A stretch of 33,645 nucleotides of DNA, taken from positions 1-33,645 of the forward strand of contig JAETPK010000016.1 in the NCBI GenBank assembly GCA_021771265.1. Direction: 5' to 3'. This document shows positions 26,195-33,345 of this stretch, one piece after another (positions within the stretch are counted from its first letter, which is position 1; each line of letters begins with the position of its first letter). The DNA is from Oscillospiraceae bacterium (GTDB taxonomy: Bacteria > Bacillota > Clostridia > Oscillospirales > Oscillospiraceae). The notes beneath the pieces were generated by a model. The model was not told the DNA's origin, did not search any database, and saw nothing but the letters and a program-made list of their open reading frames with translations. The position numbers and the translations under genes were made by a program.

Positions 26195-26301
26195 TATCAA
26201 GGTGAAAAACCAGCCGATGTCCATGGAGCGGGCCGTGTCCTTTTTCAGGCGCAGCATCTGTATACGCTCCAGATAATCTTCGTGGATTCGTGAATGTTCA
26301 T
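26186..26301 (-). pseudogene. Frameshifted and truncated DtxR-family metalloregulator
   Basis: On minus, ATG at 26301 (AAGGAGGG ahead) reads MNIHEST and then leaves frame. If one base is restored after the Thr-Glu junction, the line continues EDYLERIQMLRLKKDTARS then MDI, the N-terminal helix of DtxR/MntR-type metal-dependent repressors (typical HES-x-x-x-YLE start, RSIDIA). After MDI homology ends (GWFFTLIVS, stop at 26186), so the rest of the HTH, metal-binding and dimer parts, some 90 or more residues, is gone. Both a frameshift and a deletion are therefore present. It is divergent from feoA, the normal place for an iron regulator of this operon. See findings. Confidence 0.65.
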
Positions 26302-26338
26302 AAATGCGCCCTCCTTACAGGCAGGCATCCATTCGCAG

Positions 26339-26354
26339 GTCAACACAAACTAAC
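26339..26354. promoter_or_regulatory. Operator-like repeat, copy 2 (degenerate)
   Basis: GTCAACACAAACTAAC: one clean CTAAC arm, the other degraded, same 16-base span. It is 38 bases upstream of the DtxR remnant start. Confidence 0.35.
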
Positions 26355-26383
26355 CAAATTTGCAAGTTTTTCAAAACCCGGTC

Positions 26384-26412
26384 TTGACACCGGCAGTTAG
26401 TGGTGTTAAACT
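26384..26412 (+). promoter_or_regulatory. Sigma-A promoter of the feo operon
   Basis: TTGACA (26384-26389), 17 bases, TAAACT (26407-26412). Both operator-like repeats of feoA lie just downstream of the expected start point near 26419. Confidence 0.65.
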
Positions 26413-26427
26413 AAAGCCGATTCAAAG

Positions 26428-26443
26428 GTTAGTATACGCTAAC
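26428..26443. promoter_or_regulatory. Operator-like repeat, copy 3 (feoA)
   Basis: GTTAGTATACGCTAAC; with the flanking G and C the arms GGTTAG/CTAACC are perfect. Lies about 10-25 bases past the start of transcription, where a bound repressor would block. Confidence 0.6.
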
Positions 26444-26462
26444 CCGAATTTTTCACAAGAAA

Positions 26463-26478
26463 GTTAGCTAAAGCTAAC
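26463..26478. promoter_or_regulatory. Operator-like repeat, copy 4 (feoA)
   Basis: GTTAGCTAAAGCTAAC: 15 of 16 bases in symmetric pairs, directly ahead of the feoA ribosome binding site and 35 bases from copy 3. Confidence 0.6.
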
Positions 26479-26495
26479 CAAAAAGGAGCGATGGT

Positions 26496-26708
26496 ATGAT
26501 GCCGCTGACAATGGCCAAAACGGGAGAGACGGTCACCATTCGCAAGATCACCGGCAAAGATGATGTGCGCCAGCATCTGGCAGAGCTGGGCTTCGTGGTG
26601 GACAGTGACGTGACTGTGGTGAACGAGATCGCCGGCAATCTGATCCTGCAGGTAAAAGACAGCCGAATCGCCCTGGACCGGACCATGGCAAACCGCATCA
26701 TGATTTGA
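26496..26708 (+). CDS. feoA: FeoA-family ferrous iron transport protein (first copy)
   Basis: A 70-residue SH3-like FeoA protein: AKTGETVTIRKITGKDDVRQHLAELGF, then VVDSDVTVVNEIAGNLILQVKDSRIALDRTMANRI. FeoA is a small cytosolic partner of FeoB. AAGGAG lies 7 bases ahead of the ATG. It opens the feoA-feoA-feoB run. It differs from the second FeoA, so the pair is not a recent tandem copy. Confidence 0.93.
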   Translation: MMPLTMAKTGETVTIRKITGKDDVRQHLAELGFVVDSDVTVVNEIAGNLILQVKDSRIALDRTMANRIMI

Positions 26709-26811
26709 AACACCTCCCTGTTCCCAAGACAAGGGCAGGGCTTTCATGCGGTGGGGCATGCATGCTGTTGTGTTCGTATGAAGGAAAAATTCAGGCAGGA
26801 GGAGAGCAAAT

Positions 26812-27033
26812 ATGAAAACGCTGAAGGATGTCAAGGTGGGTGAAACCGCTGTCGTGGTAAAACTCCACGGCGAGGGCCCGGTGAAGCGCCGGATCATGGA
26901 CATGGGTATCACCAAGGGCGTGGAAATCTTCGTCCGCAAGGTGGCGCCGCTGGGTGATCCCATGGAGCTGAATGTGCGCGGCTACGAGCTGAGCGTGCGC
27001 AAGGCAGATGCCGAGATGATCGAAATTGTATAG
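26812..27033 (+). CDS. feoA: FeoA-family ferrous iron transport protein (second copy)
   Basis: A 73-residue FeoA: MKTLKDVKVGETAVVVKL, then GPVKRRIMDMGITKGVEIFV with the family's RR-I-DMG-GxxI pattern and ELNVRGYELSVRKADAEMI. The match to FeoA is closer than that of the first copy. CAGGAGGAGAG stands ahead of the ATG. It lies 103 bases after the first feoA and 254 bases before feoB, in the same direction. Confidence 0.95.
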   Translation: MKTLKDVKVGETAVVVKLHGEGPVKRRIMDMGITKGVEIFVRKVAPLGDPMELNVRGYELSVRKADAEMIEIV

Positions 27034-27253
27034 GTGGGACGTTGTCCCCCCTATATACGGATTTTTGGGCCTTGCCCAAAAATCCGATACCCCCTCACCT
27101 TTGCACAGCAAAGGCGTCACCGCGGTGGACAGAAGTGTTTTGGCGGAAGTGAATTCCGCCAAAACGAAATGGCCGCCGCAGCAAAAATGATTTCACAGAT
27201 TTGCCGCAGAACGGCAAAGGAGCGGTGCGAGGCCGCTTTTGTTCAGCATCCAG
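27034..27253 (+). repeat. Array of back-to-back inverted repeats between feoA and feoB
   Basis: Consecutive hairpins: CGGATTTTTGGGC/GCCCAAAAATCCG (27058-27086, loop CTT), CCTTTGC/GCAAAGG (27098-27114), a CACCGCGGTG palindrome (27118-27127), GTTTTGGCGGAA/TTCCGCCAAAAC (27137-27165), TTTGCCG/CGGCAAA (27200-27218) and AGCGG/CCGCT (27221-27237) with TTTTG behind. No gene fits here. Confidence 0.6.
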
Positions 27254-27269
27254 GTTAGTTGAAGCTAAC
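27254..27269. promoter_or_regulatory. Operator-like repeat, copy 5 (feoB)
   Basis: GTTAGTTGAAGCTAAC, perfect 5-base arms, 6-base spacer, 18 bases ahead of the feoB ATG. Its presence suggests feoB has separate control. Confidence 0.6.
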
Positions 27270-27287
27270 ATTCGAAAGGAGAGCGCT

Positions 27288-29501
27288 ATGGAACTCAAGA
27301 TCGCGCTGGCGGGCAATCCGAACTGCGGAAAAACCACCCTGTTCAATGCTCTGACTGGCTCCAACCAGTACGTGGGCAACTGGCCCGGCGTCACGGTGGA
27401 AAAGAAGGAAGGTAAGCTGAAAGGCCACAAAAATATCATCATTCAGGACCTGCCGGGTATCTACTCCCTGTCCCCTTACACCTTGGAAGAAGTGGTGGCC
27501 CGGAGCTTTCTGGTGAATGAAAAGCCCGACACCATTTTGAACATTGTGGACGGCACCAACATCGAGCGGAACCTGTACCTCACCACCCAGCTCATTGAGC
27601 TGGGCCTGCCGGTGGTGGTGGCGGTGAACATGATCGACCTGGTGCGGAAAAATGGCGACACCATCGACCTTGGCAAGCTGGGCGCGGCCTTGGGCTGCGA
27701 AGTGGTGGAGATGAGCGCCCTGAGGGGCGAAGGCGGCCTGGAGGCCGCCGAGAAGGCGGTGGCCCTGGCCCAGGGCCACAAGGCCGGGGAACTGCCCCAC
27801 GTCTTCACCGGCAGCGTGGAGCACGCCCTGGCCCACATTGAGGAATCCATTCAGGGCAAGGTGGACGAAGGGTATCTCCGCTGGTACGCCATCAAGCTCT
27901 TTGAGCGGGATGAAAAGGTCCTGAAGGAACTGGACCTGGGCAATGCTCTGGCGGAGCATCTGGAATCGCACATCGTCGACTGTGAAAAGGAGCTGGATGA
28001 TGACGCCGAGAGCATCATCACCAACCAGCGCTATGCCTACATCAACAGCGTGGTCAGCAAGGCGGTAAAGAAGAAAGCTCCCAAGGGCAGTCTCTCCGTC
28101 TCCGACAAGATCGACCGGATCGTCACCAACCGCATCCTGGCCCTGCCCATCTTCGCAGTAGTCATGTTCTGCATCTACTCCATCGCCATGGGCGCCTCCC
28201 CCGCCGACGGCGGTGTGGGCATTGGCACCTTCGGCACCGACTGGGCCAACGACGTGCTGTTCGGGGAGATGGTCCCCGGCTTCTTTGACGGTATTCTGAC
28301 CTCCCTGGGTGTCAGCGGCTGGCTGTACGGCCTCATTATGGACGGAATCGTGGCCGGTGTGGGCGCGGTGCTGGGCTTTGTGCCTCAGATGCTGGTGCTG
28401 TTTTTCCTGCTGGCCATTTTAGAGGACGTGGGCTACATGGCCCGCGTGGCCTTCATTATGGACCGGATCTTCCGCCGCTTCGGCCTGTCTGGCAAGAGCT
28501 TCATTCCCATGCTGGTGGCCACCGGCTGCGGCGTGCCCGGCATCATGGCATCCCGGACCATTGAGCAGGACCGTGACCGGAAGCTGACCATCATGACCAC
28601 CGGCTTCATCCCCTGCGGCGCCAAGATGCCCATCATTGGCCTGTTTGCCGGCGCTGTGTTCGGCGAGTCCCCCTGGGTGGCCACCTCCGCCTTCTTCATC
28701 GGCATTGCCGCCGTGGTCATCTCCGGCATCATGCTAAAGAAGTTCCAAGCCTTCGCCGGGGAGCCCGCCCCCTTCGTCATGGAGCTGCCCACCTATCACC
28801 TGCCCTCCGCCGGCAACGTCCTGCGGGCCACCTGGGAGCGGGGCTGGAGCTTCATCAAGCGGGCCGGTACCGTCATCCTGCTAAGCTCCATCATTCTCTG
28901 GTTCCTGATGGGGTACGGTTTTGTGGACGGCGTGTTTCAGGCTGTGGAGGATAATAACGACTCCCTGCTGGCCGCCATTGGCAGCGCTGTCGCCTGGATC
29001 TTCTATCCCTTGGGCTGGATGGGCGACATGGCCTGGAAGGCCACGACTGCCACCTTTACCGGTCTCATCGCCAAGGAAGAAGTGGTCAACTTCTTCGGCA
29101 TTGCCTATCACTACGCCGGCGATGCCGACCTGTTGGAGGATGCCAGCGCCATCTACGCCGCCATCGGTGCGGACTTCGGCGCTGTGACAGCTTACAGCTT
29201 CATGATCTTCAACCTGCTGTGCGCCCCCTGCTTCGCTGCCATGGGCGCCATCAAGCGGGAGATGAACAACACAAAATGGACCCTGGGGGCCATCGGCTAC
29301 ATGTGCGGCTTTGCCTATGTGGTGTCCATGATCGTCTATCAGTTGGGCGGCCTTGTCACCGGCGAGGCGGTGTTCAGCCTGTGGACGGTGGTGGCCATTG
29401 CCGCTTTGGCCGGTATCCTGTACCTGCTGTTCCGCAAGGGCTATCAGGGTGAGCATGAGACCCACAGCCTCACCTCCGTGGCCGCCGCGGCCGCGAAGTA
29501 A
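27288..29501 (+). CDS. feoB: Ferrous iron transport protein B (Fe2+ transporter GTPase)
   Basis: A 737-residue FeoB. The cytosolic G domain starts at once (MELKIALAGNPNCGKTTLFN, G1 at 9-17; DLPG is the G3; the G4 NMID appears as VAVNMIDL). The inner-membrane domain has many hydrophobic segments, with the paired pore motifs ATGCGVPGIMASR and IPCGAKMPI (Cys residues). It moves Fe2+ into the cell. The frame is open upstream to 27201, but ATG at 27288 has AAAGGAGAG ahead. It is last of the large genes of the operon and is followed after 15 bases by the small Cys-rich gene. Length is normal (700-800). Confidence 0.97.
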   Translation: MELKIALAGNPNCGKTTLFNALTGSNQYVGNWPGVTVEKKEGKLKGHKNIIIQDLPGIYSLSPYTLEEVVARSFLVNEKPDTILNIVDGTNIERNLYLTTQLIELGLPVVVAVNMIDLVRKNGDTIDLGKLGAALGCEVVEMSALRGEGGLEAAEKAVALAQGHKAGELPHVFTGSVEHALAHIEESIQGKVDEGYLRWYAIKLFERDEKVLKELDLGNALAEHLESHIVDCEKELDDDAESIITNQRYAYINSVVSKAVKKKAPKGSLSVSDKIDRIVTNRILALPIFAVVMFCIYSIAMGASPADGGVGIGTFGTDWANDVLFGEMVPGFFDGILTSLGVSGWLYGLIMDGIVAGVGAVLGFVPQMLVLFFLLAILEDVGYMARVAFIMDRIFRRFGLSGKSFIPMLVATGCGVPGIMASRTIEQDRDRKLTIMTTGFIPCGAKMPIIGLFAGAVFGESPWVATSAFFIGIAAVVISGIMLKKFQAFAGEPAPFVMELPTYHLPSAGNVLRATWERGWSFIKRAGTVILLSSIILWFLMGYGFVDGVFQAVEDNNDSLLAAIGSAVAWIFYPLGWMGDMAWKATTATFTGLIAKEEVVNFFGIAYHYAGDADLLEDASAIYAAIGADFGAVTAYSFMIFNLLCAPCFAAMGAIKREMNNTKWTLGAIGYMCGFAYVVSMIVYQLGGLVTGEAVFSLWTVVAIAALAGILYLLFRKGYQGEHETHSLTSVAAAAAK

Positions 29502-29516
29502 AAAGGAGGCATCACG

Positions 29517-29675
29517 ATGTCTGGTATTTGGGGAAACGTGATCGTTCTGGCAGTGTTGGCCGTTGTTGTGGCCCTGGCTGTCCGCTCCCTGTGGCGTTCC
29601 CACAAGTCCGGCGGCCACTGCAATGGAGACTGCGGCTCCTGTGGTGAGTGCCACGGCAGCTGCCGCTCCAAATAA
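29517..29675 (+). CDS. FeoB-associated Cys-rich membrane protein
   Basis: A 52-residue protein. One membrane segment (NVIVLAVLAVVVALAVRSLW, about 7-26) is followed by a positively charged turn and a C-terminal Cys-rich tail with HC, CGSC and CHGSC (five Cys). This is the P12669-type FeoB-associated protein, found just after feoB in many Firmicutes; a role in handling iron or metal at the membrane is inferred. AAAAGGAGG stands ahead of the ATG, 15 bases after feoB stops. Confidence 0.92.
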   Translation: MSGIWGNVIVLAVLAVVVALAVRSLWRSHKSGGHCNGDCGSCGECHGSCRSK

Positions 29676-29694
29676 AAGCATAGACGAAAACACG

Positions 29695-29723
29695 AAAAAA
29701 GGACCGCTGAGCGGTCCTTTTTT
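29695..29723. terminator. Bidirectional terminator between feo and malic enzyme genes
   Basis: AAAAAAGGACCGC (29695-29707), loop TGA, GCGGTCCTTTTTT (29711-29723). The hairpin ends in six T on both strands, serving the feo operon (plus) and the malic enzyme (minus, stop at 29746). Confidence 0.92.
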
Positions 29724-29745
29724 GCTGCATGTATCGTAATGGAGC

Positions 29746-30918
29746 TCAAACGCGGGCGACGCCGGAATCATGGGCGGCCTTGCACACGGCACTGGCCACC
29801 GCGTCCTTCACGCGGGGATCGGTGGCGTCGGGAATGATGTAGTCCGCATTCAGCTCCTCATCGGAGATCAGTCCGGCGATGGCATGGGCGGCGGCGATTT
29901 TCATGGCGTCATTGATGTCGCTGGCCCGGGCGTCCAGGGCGCCCCGGAACACGCCGGGGAACACCAGAACGTTGTTGATCTGGTTGGGGTAGTCGCTGCG
30001 TCCGGTGGAGCAGACAGCGGCGCCGCCGGCCTTGGCGTCCTCAGGGAAGATCTCCGGGGTGGGGTTGGCGCAGGCAAAGATGACGGCGTCCTTGTTCATG
30101 GTCTTGACCATGTCGGTGGTCACGGCATTGGGGGCGGACACACCGATGAACACATCGGCCCCCACCAGCATGTCGGCCAGGGAACCGGCCCTTTTCTCCA
30201 GATTGGTGACCTGGGCCATCTCCTCCTTGATCCAGTTCAGACCCTCGCGGCCGGCATAGATGGCGCCCTTGCGGTCACACAGGGTGACATTCTTGGCGCC
30301 GGCGGTCAGCAGCAGCTTGGTGATGGAGATGGCGGCGGCACCGGCGCCGTTGAGGACGATGCGCACATCCTCCAACTTCTTGCCCACCACCTTCAGCGCG
30401 TTGGTCAGGCCCGCCAGGGTGATGATGGCGGTGCCGTGCTGGTCATCATGGAAAATGGGAATGTCGCACTTTTCCTTCAGCTTCCGCTCGATCTCAAAGC
30501 AGCGGGGCGCGGCAATATCCTCCAGATTCACGCCGCCGAAGGAGCCGGACAGCAGGTACACGGTGTTGACGATGTCATCCACATCCTTGCTCTTGACGCA
30601 CAGGGGGATGGCGTCCACATCACCGAATGCCTTGAACAGGACGCACTTGCCCTCCATGACCGGCATGCCGGCCTCGGGGCCGATGTCGCCCAGGCCCAGG
30701 ACGGCGGTGCCGTCGGTGACCACGGCCACGGTGTTCCAGCGGCGGGTCAGCTCATAGCTCTTGGAAATATCCTTCTGGATCTCCAGGCAGGGCTGGGCAA
30801 CGCCGGGGGTGTAAGCCAAGGCCAGATCCTCCTTGCTGCCCACAGGCGCCCGGGGCGTGACCTCCAGCTTTCCCTTCCATTCCGCGTGCAGGCGCAGAGA
30901 TTCCTTTGCGTAATCCAT
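29746..30918 (-). CDS. Malate dehydrogenase (oxaloacetate-decarboxylating), malic enzyme
   Basis: A 390-residue malic enzyme of the short bacterial type: malate plus NAD(P) gives pyruvate and CO2. Visible motifs are YTPGVAQPC (substrate Tyr), LGLGDIGPEAGMPVMEGK, FHDDQHGTAIITLAGL (metal-binding Asp) and the nucleotide-binding GAGAAAISI. Residues DRKG after the Rossmann strand hint at NAD, but this is not decisive. The frame is open far upstream; ATG at 30918 has AAAGGAG 9 bases ahead. It lies 62 bases downstream of the LarA-like gene on the same strand, likely one operon under the larA promoter. Its product pyruvate would feed nifJ. Confidence 0.94.
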   Translation of the reverse strand: MDYAKESLRLHAEWKGKLEVTPRAPVGSKEDLALAYTPGVAQPCLEIQKDISKSYELTRRWNTVAVVTDGTAVLGLGDIGPEAGMPVMEGKCVLFKAFGDVDAIPLCVKSKDVDDIVNTVYLLSGSFGGVNLEDIAAPRCFEIERKLKEKCDIPIFHDDQHGTAIITLAGLTNALKVVGKKLEDVRIVLNGAGAAAISITKLLLTAGAKNVTLCDRKGAIYAGREGLNWIKEEMAQVTNLEKRAGSLADMLVGADVFIGVSAPNAVTTDMVKTMNKDAVIFACANPTPEIFPEDAKAGGAAVCSTGRSDYPNQINNVLVFPGVFRGALDARASDINDAMKIAAAHAIAGLISDEELNADYIIPDATDPRVKDAVASAVCKAAHDSGVARV

Positions 30919-30980
30919 AATTGCAGTCTCCTTTTCCATTTTTATGATGTATACTTCCAGTCCGGCGCGCCGGACAATGT

Positions 30981-32240
30981 TCACGCTTCCAGGTCTCCCG
31001 TCCAGGGCAGGGTGGAGCCGCCGTACGGCATGGCCAGCACCGCGGCGTCCGGACCGCACTTGGCCGACGCGGCCGCGTAGGCCTCCTCCACCGTGTGGTA
31101 CGGCATCATGAACAGCTTCCGCACCAGCTCGTCCGGCAGGTCGCTGACCAGATAGATATCCGCGTTTTCCAGCACCATGGCGATGGCGGCGGCCTTGTGG
31201 CCGCCCAGGCGGAACTCCCGCTGGATGCGGTCGATGAGGGAGTGGGCGGTGGGGGCGGAGGTGATCCACTCCTCAAAGGTCTTCTCCCCCAGTCCCTCCT
31301 TGCAGGAGCCCACCAGCACGATGACGCCGCCGGGCTTCACCGCGTGCTTGGCATTGTCCAGCGCCTTTTGGGTCTGGTACAGGTTCAGGTCTTTGGGAGC
31401 GCCCCCCTGGCTCACCAGCACGATGTCCGCCCGCCGGGGCAGCTCCTTGCGGTACAGAGTATCCAAAAACGCGCAGCCCGCCCGATGGGCGGCGGTAACA
31501 TCCCCCGCCACGGCGCGGATGATCTCCTTGTGGGCATCCAGCACCACGTTGAGAATGAAATCCACCCCCACCATGGCCGCGGCCTCTTCGATATCCTCCC
31601 GGACGGGATTGCCCTCCAGGCGTCCGGCACAGGCGGCACTCTCCACCATGCGGCTGTGGTTGGCCTGAATGGCCATTCGGGTGGACACGCCGGGCATGAT
31701 GGCCTTGGCGCCGCCGGAATAGCCGGCGAAATAGTGGTATTCGATATTGCCCAGGCAGATGCGGCGGTTCGCCTCCGCCACCCGGCGGTCAATGTCCACC
31801 GGGGTACCCCGGGAGGTGGTGCCGATATGGACGCAGTCCTCCACGTTCAGATCCACGCAGGCGATCTCCCGCCAGGCCCGCGCTCCGGCCAGATGGGCCT
31901 TTTCCGCCTCCGTCTGGCCCCGGTGGCTGCCCAGGGCAAACACCAGGGTAATATCCTCCGGCGCGGCGCCGGCATCGTACAGCTCGTCCAGCAGGGCGGG
32001 CATGACGGTCCAGGTGGGCATGGGCCGGGTGATATCGCTGGTAACAATGGCGATCTTTTCGCCGGGATGGATGATGTCCCGCAGCCGGGGCGTGCCGATG
32101 GGCTCCGCCAGGGCCTGGCGGACAGCAGCCTCGCCGGTAAGCTCCGTCTGGATCTCATTGGGCTCCAAAACGCCCAAAAGGTCCTTCTCCGGCACGTCCA
32201 CCGTCTGGGTCCGCTCCCCGATTTTGAACGTCAGTTCCAT
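30981..32240 (-). CDS. LarA-type nickel-pincer 2-hydroxyacid racemase/epimerase
   Basis: A 419-residue LarA homologue (DUF2088 family). Residues equivalent to the active site of Lactobacillus plantarum LarA are present with the same spacing: Arg72 (DITRP), His106 (GSHRG), His169, Lys179 (SGGAKAIMPG, the covalent link of the nickel-pincer cofactor in LarA) and His195. The substrate may be lactate or another 2-hydroxyacid. The cofactor-making genes larB, larC and larE are not in the window. ATG at 32240 follows an AGGAGG stretch on minus. A perfect-spaced promoter stands upstream, and a divergent LysR gene lies beyond. Malic enzyme follows on the same strand, so a role in 2-hydroxyacid use is likely. 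Confidence 0.85.
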   Translation of the reverse strand: MELTFKIGERTQTVDVPEKDLLGVLEPNEIQTELTGEAAVRQALAEPIGTPRLRDIIHPGEKIAIVTSDITRPMPTWTVMPALLDELYDAGAAPEDITLVFALGSHRGQTEAEKAHLAGARAWREIACVDLNVEDCVHIGTTSRGTPVDIDRRVAEANRRICLGNIEYHYFAGYSGGAKAIMPGVSTRMAIQANHSRMVESAACAGRLEGNPVREDIEEAAAMVGVDFILNVVLDAHKEIIRAVAGDVTAAHRAGCAFLDTLYRKELPRRADIVLVSQGGAPKDLNLYQTQKALDNAKHAVKPGGVIVLVGSCKEGLGEKTFEEWITSAPTAHSLIDRIQREFRLGGHKAAAIAMVLENADIYLVSDLPDELVRKLFMMPYHTVEEAYAAASAKCGPDAAVLAMPYGGSTLPWTGDLEA

Positions 32241-32267
32241 GGCCGCACCTCCTTTTTCTTCGTTTTC

Positions 32268-32296
32268 ATTGTATGGGCAGACCGCCGGATTGTCAA
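32268..32296 (-). promoter_or_regulatory. Sigma-A promoter of the larA-malic enzyme operon
   Basis: On minus, TTGACA (32296-32291), 17 bases, TACAAT (32273-32268). Close to consensus. The start point is expected near 32261, about 20 bases before the ATG. Confidence 0.7.
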
Positions 32297-32308
32297 ATAT
32301 AGTTTTTC

Positions 32309-32337
32309 TTGATTTTTATCAATTATTTTTATATTAT
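32309..32337 (+). promoter_or_regulatory. lysR promoter and candidate LysR operator
   Basis: TTGATT (32309-32314), 17 bases, TATTAT (32332-32337). The -35 overlaps the palindrome TTGAT-TTTT-ATCAA (32309-32322), which fits the T-N11-A pattern of LysR-type sites and lies between the two divergent promoters. Confidence 0.55.
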
Positions 32338-32371
32338 AAAAGAAATCCTTGTATTTTGGAGGTTTTGCCGG

Positions 32372-33247
32372 ATGAAATTGCAGCAGCTGCGGTATTTTGA
32401 AGCCACCTGTCGCCTGGGCAGCATTTCCCGGGCGGCGGAATCCCTGCACGTGTCCCAGCCCTCGGTATCCATGGCCATCCGGGACCTGGAGCGGGAGTTC
32501 GGTGTATCCCTGATTGCCCGGCGGTATCAGGGCTTTTCCCTGACGGAGGAGGGGACCATTTTGCGGGAAATGGCGGAGAGCCTGCTGCGCCACGCGGACC
32601 ATGTATCCAACCGGATGCAGGCCCTGGGCCGGCAGCGGCGGCCGGTGCGCCTGGGCGTACCGCCCATGATCGGCACCACCCTCCTCCCCGCCCTTTACCG
32701 CCAGCTGGCCGGCCGGTATCCGGATCTGCTGCTGGCCACGGAGGAGCTGGGCACGAAGACCCTCATCCGGGATCTGCGGGAAAATGTGCTGGACGTGGCC
32801 TTCGTCTCCCACCACGCGCCCCTGCCCCCGGAGTTTGACGCGGTGCCCGTCACGGACATGGAGATCGTCTGGTGCGCCCTGCCGGGCCATCCCCTGGCCG
32901 GGGAGAGCCGCATCTCCATCCCGCAGCTGGAGGATGAGCCGCTGGTATTTTTTCAAAGTAATTTTTCCCTGCGGGAGCGGGTCATGCAGCAGTTTGAAGA
33001 TGCCGGCGTCACCCCCCATATTCTCCACGCCACAGAGCAGCTGTCCACAGTCCAAAGCCTGATCCGCAGCGGTACCGCCACCGGCTTTTTGCTGCGTCCT
33101 CTGGCGGCCACTATGCCGGACCTGGCAGTCCTCTCCCTGGACCCTCAGGTCTTTGTGCACGTGAGTCTCGTATGGCGCCGCAGTCAAAAGCCCTTCCGGG
33201 ACATGAACCGCCTCATTGAGCTGTGCCGGCAGGTACCGGTTCTGTAA
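32372..33247 (+). CDS. LysR-family transcriptional regulator
   Basis: A 291-residue LysR regulator. The N-terminal helix-turn-helix is clear (MKLQQLRYFEATCRLGSISR, then AESLHVSQPSVSMAIRDLE), and the effector-binding domain follows (RRPVRLGVPPMIGTTLLPAL onward). ATG at 32372 has GGAGG at 32358-32362; a longer frame starts at 32309 inside the promoter. It is divergent from larA and probably controls it. The DASS transporter lies convergent on the other side. The effector may be malate, lactate or another hydroxy acid; this is inference. Confidence 0.93.
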   Translation: MKLQQLRYFEATCRLGSISRAAESLHVSQPSVSMAIRDLEREFGVSLIARRYQGFSLTEEGTILREMAESLLRHADHVSNRMQALGRQRRPVRLGVPPMIGTTLLPALYRQLAGRYPDLLLATEELGTKTLIRDLRENVLDVAFVSHHAPLPPEFDAVPVTDMEIVWCALPGHPLAGESRISIPQLEDEPLVFFQSNFSLRERVMQQFEDAGVTPHILHATEQLSTVQSLIRSGTATGFLLRPLAATMPDLAVLSLDPQVFVHVSLVWRRSQKPFRDMNRLIELCRQVPVL

Positions 33248-33277
33248 AAGTCCCTCGAAGGAAGAACTTCATCATAC

Positions 33278-33316
33278 AAGAAAAGGTCCCTGGCAAAAGC
33301 CGGGGACCTTTCTTGG
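33278..33316. terminator. Terminator between lysR and the DASS transporter
   Basis: AAAGGTCCCTGGC (33282-33294), loop AAAA, GCCGGGGACCTTT (33299-33311), one T-G pair. A/T-rich ends on both strands, so it likely serves both converging genes. Confidence 0.75.
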
Positions 33317-33345
33317 TAGAAACTCTGTATGTAGTGTCTTTGGGA

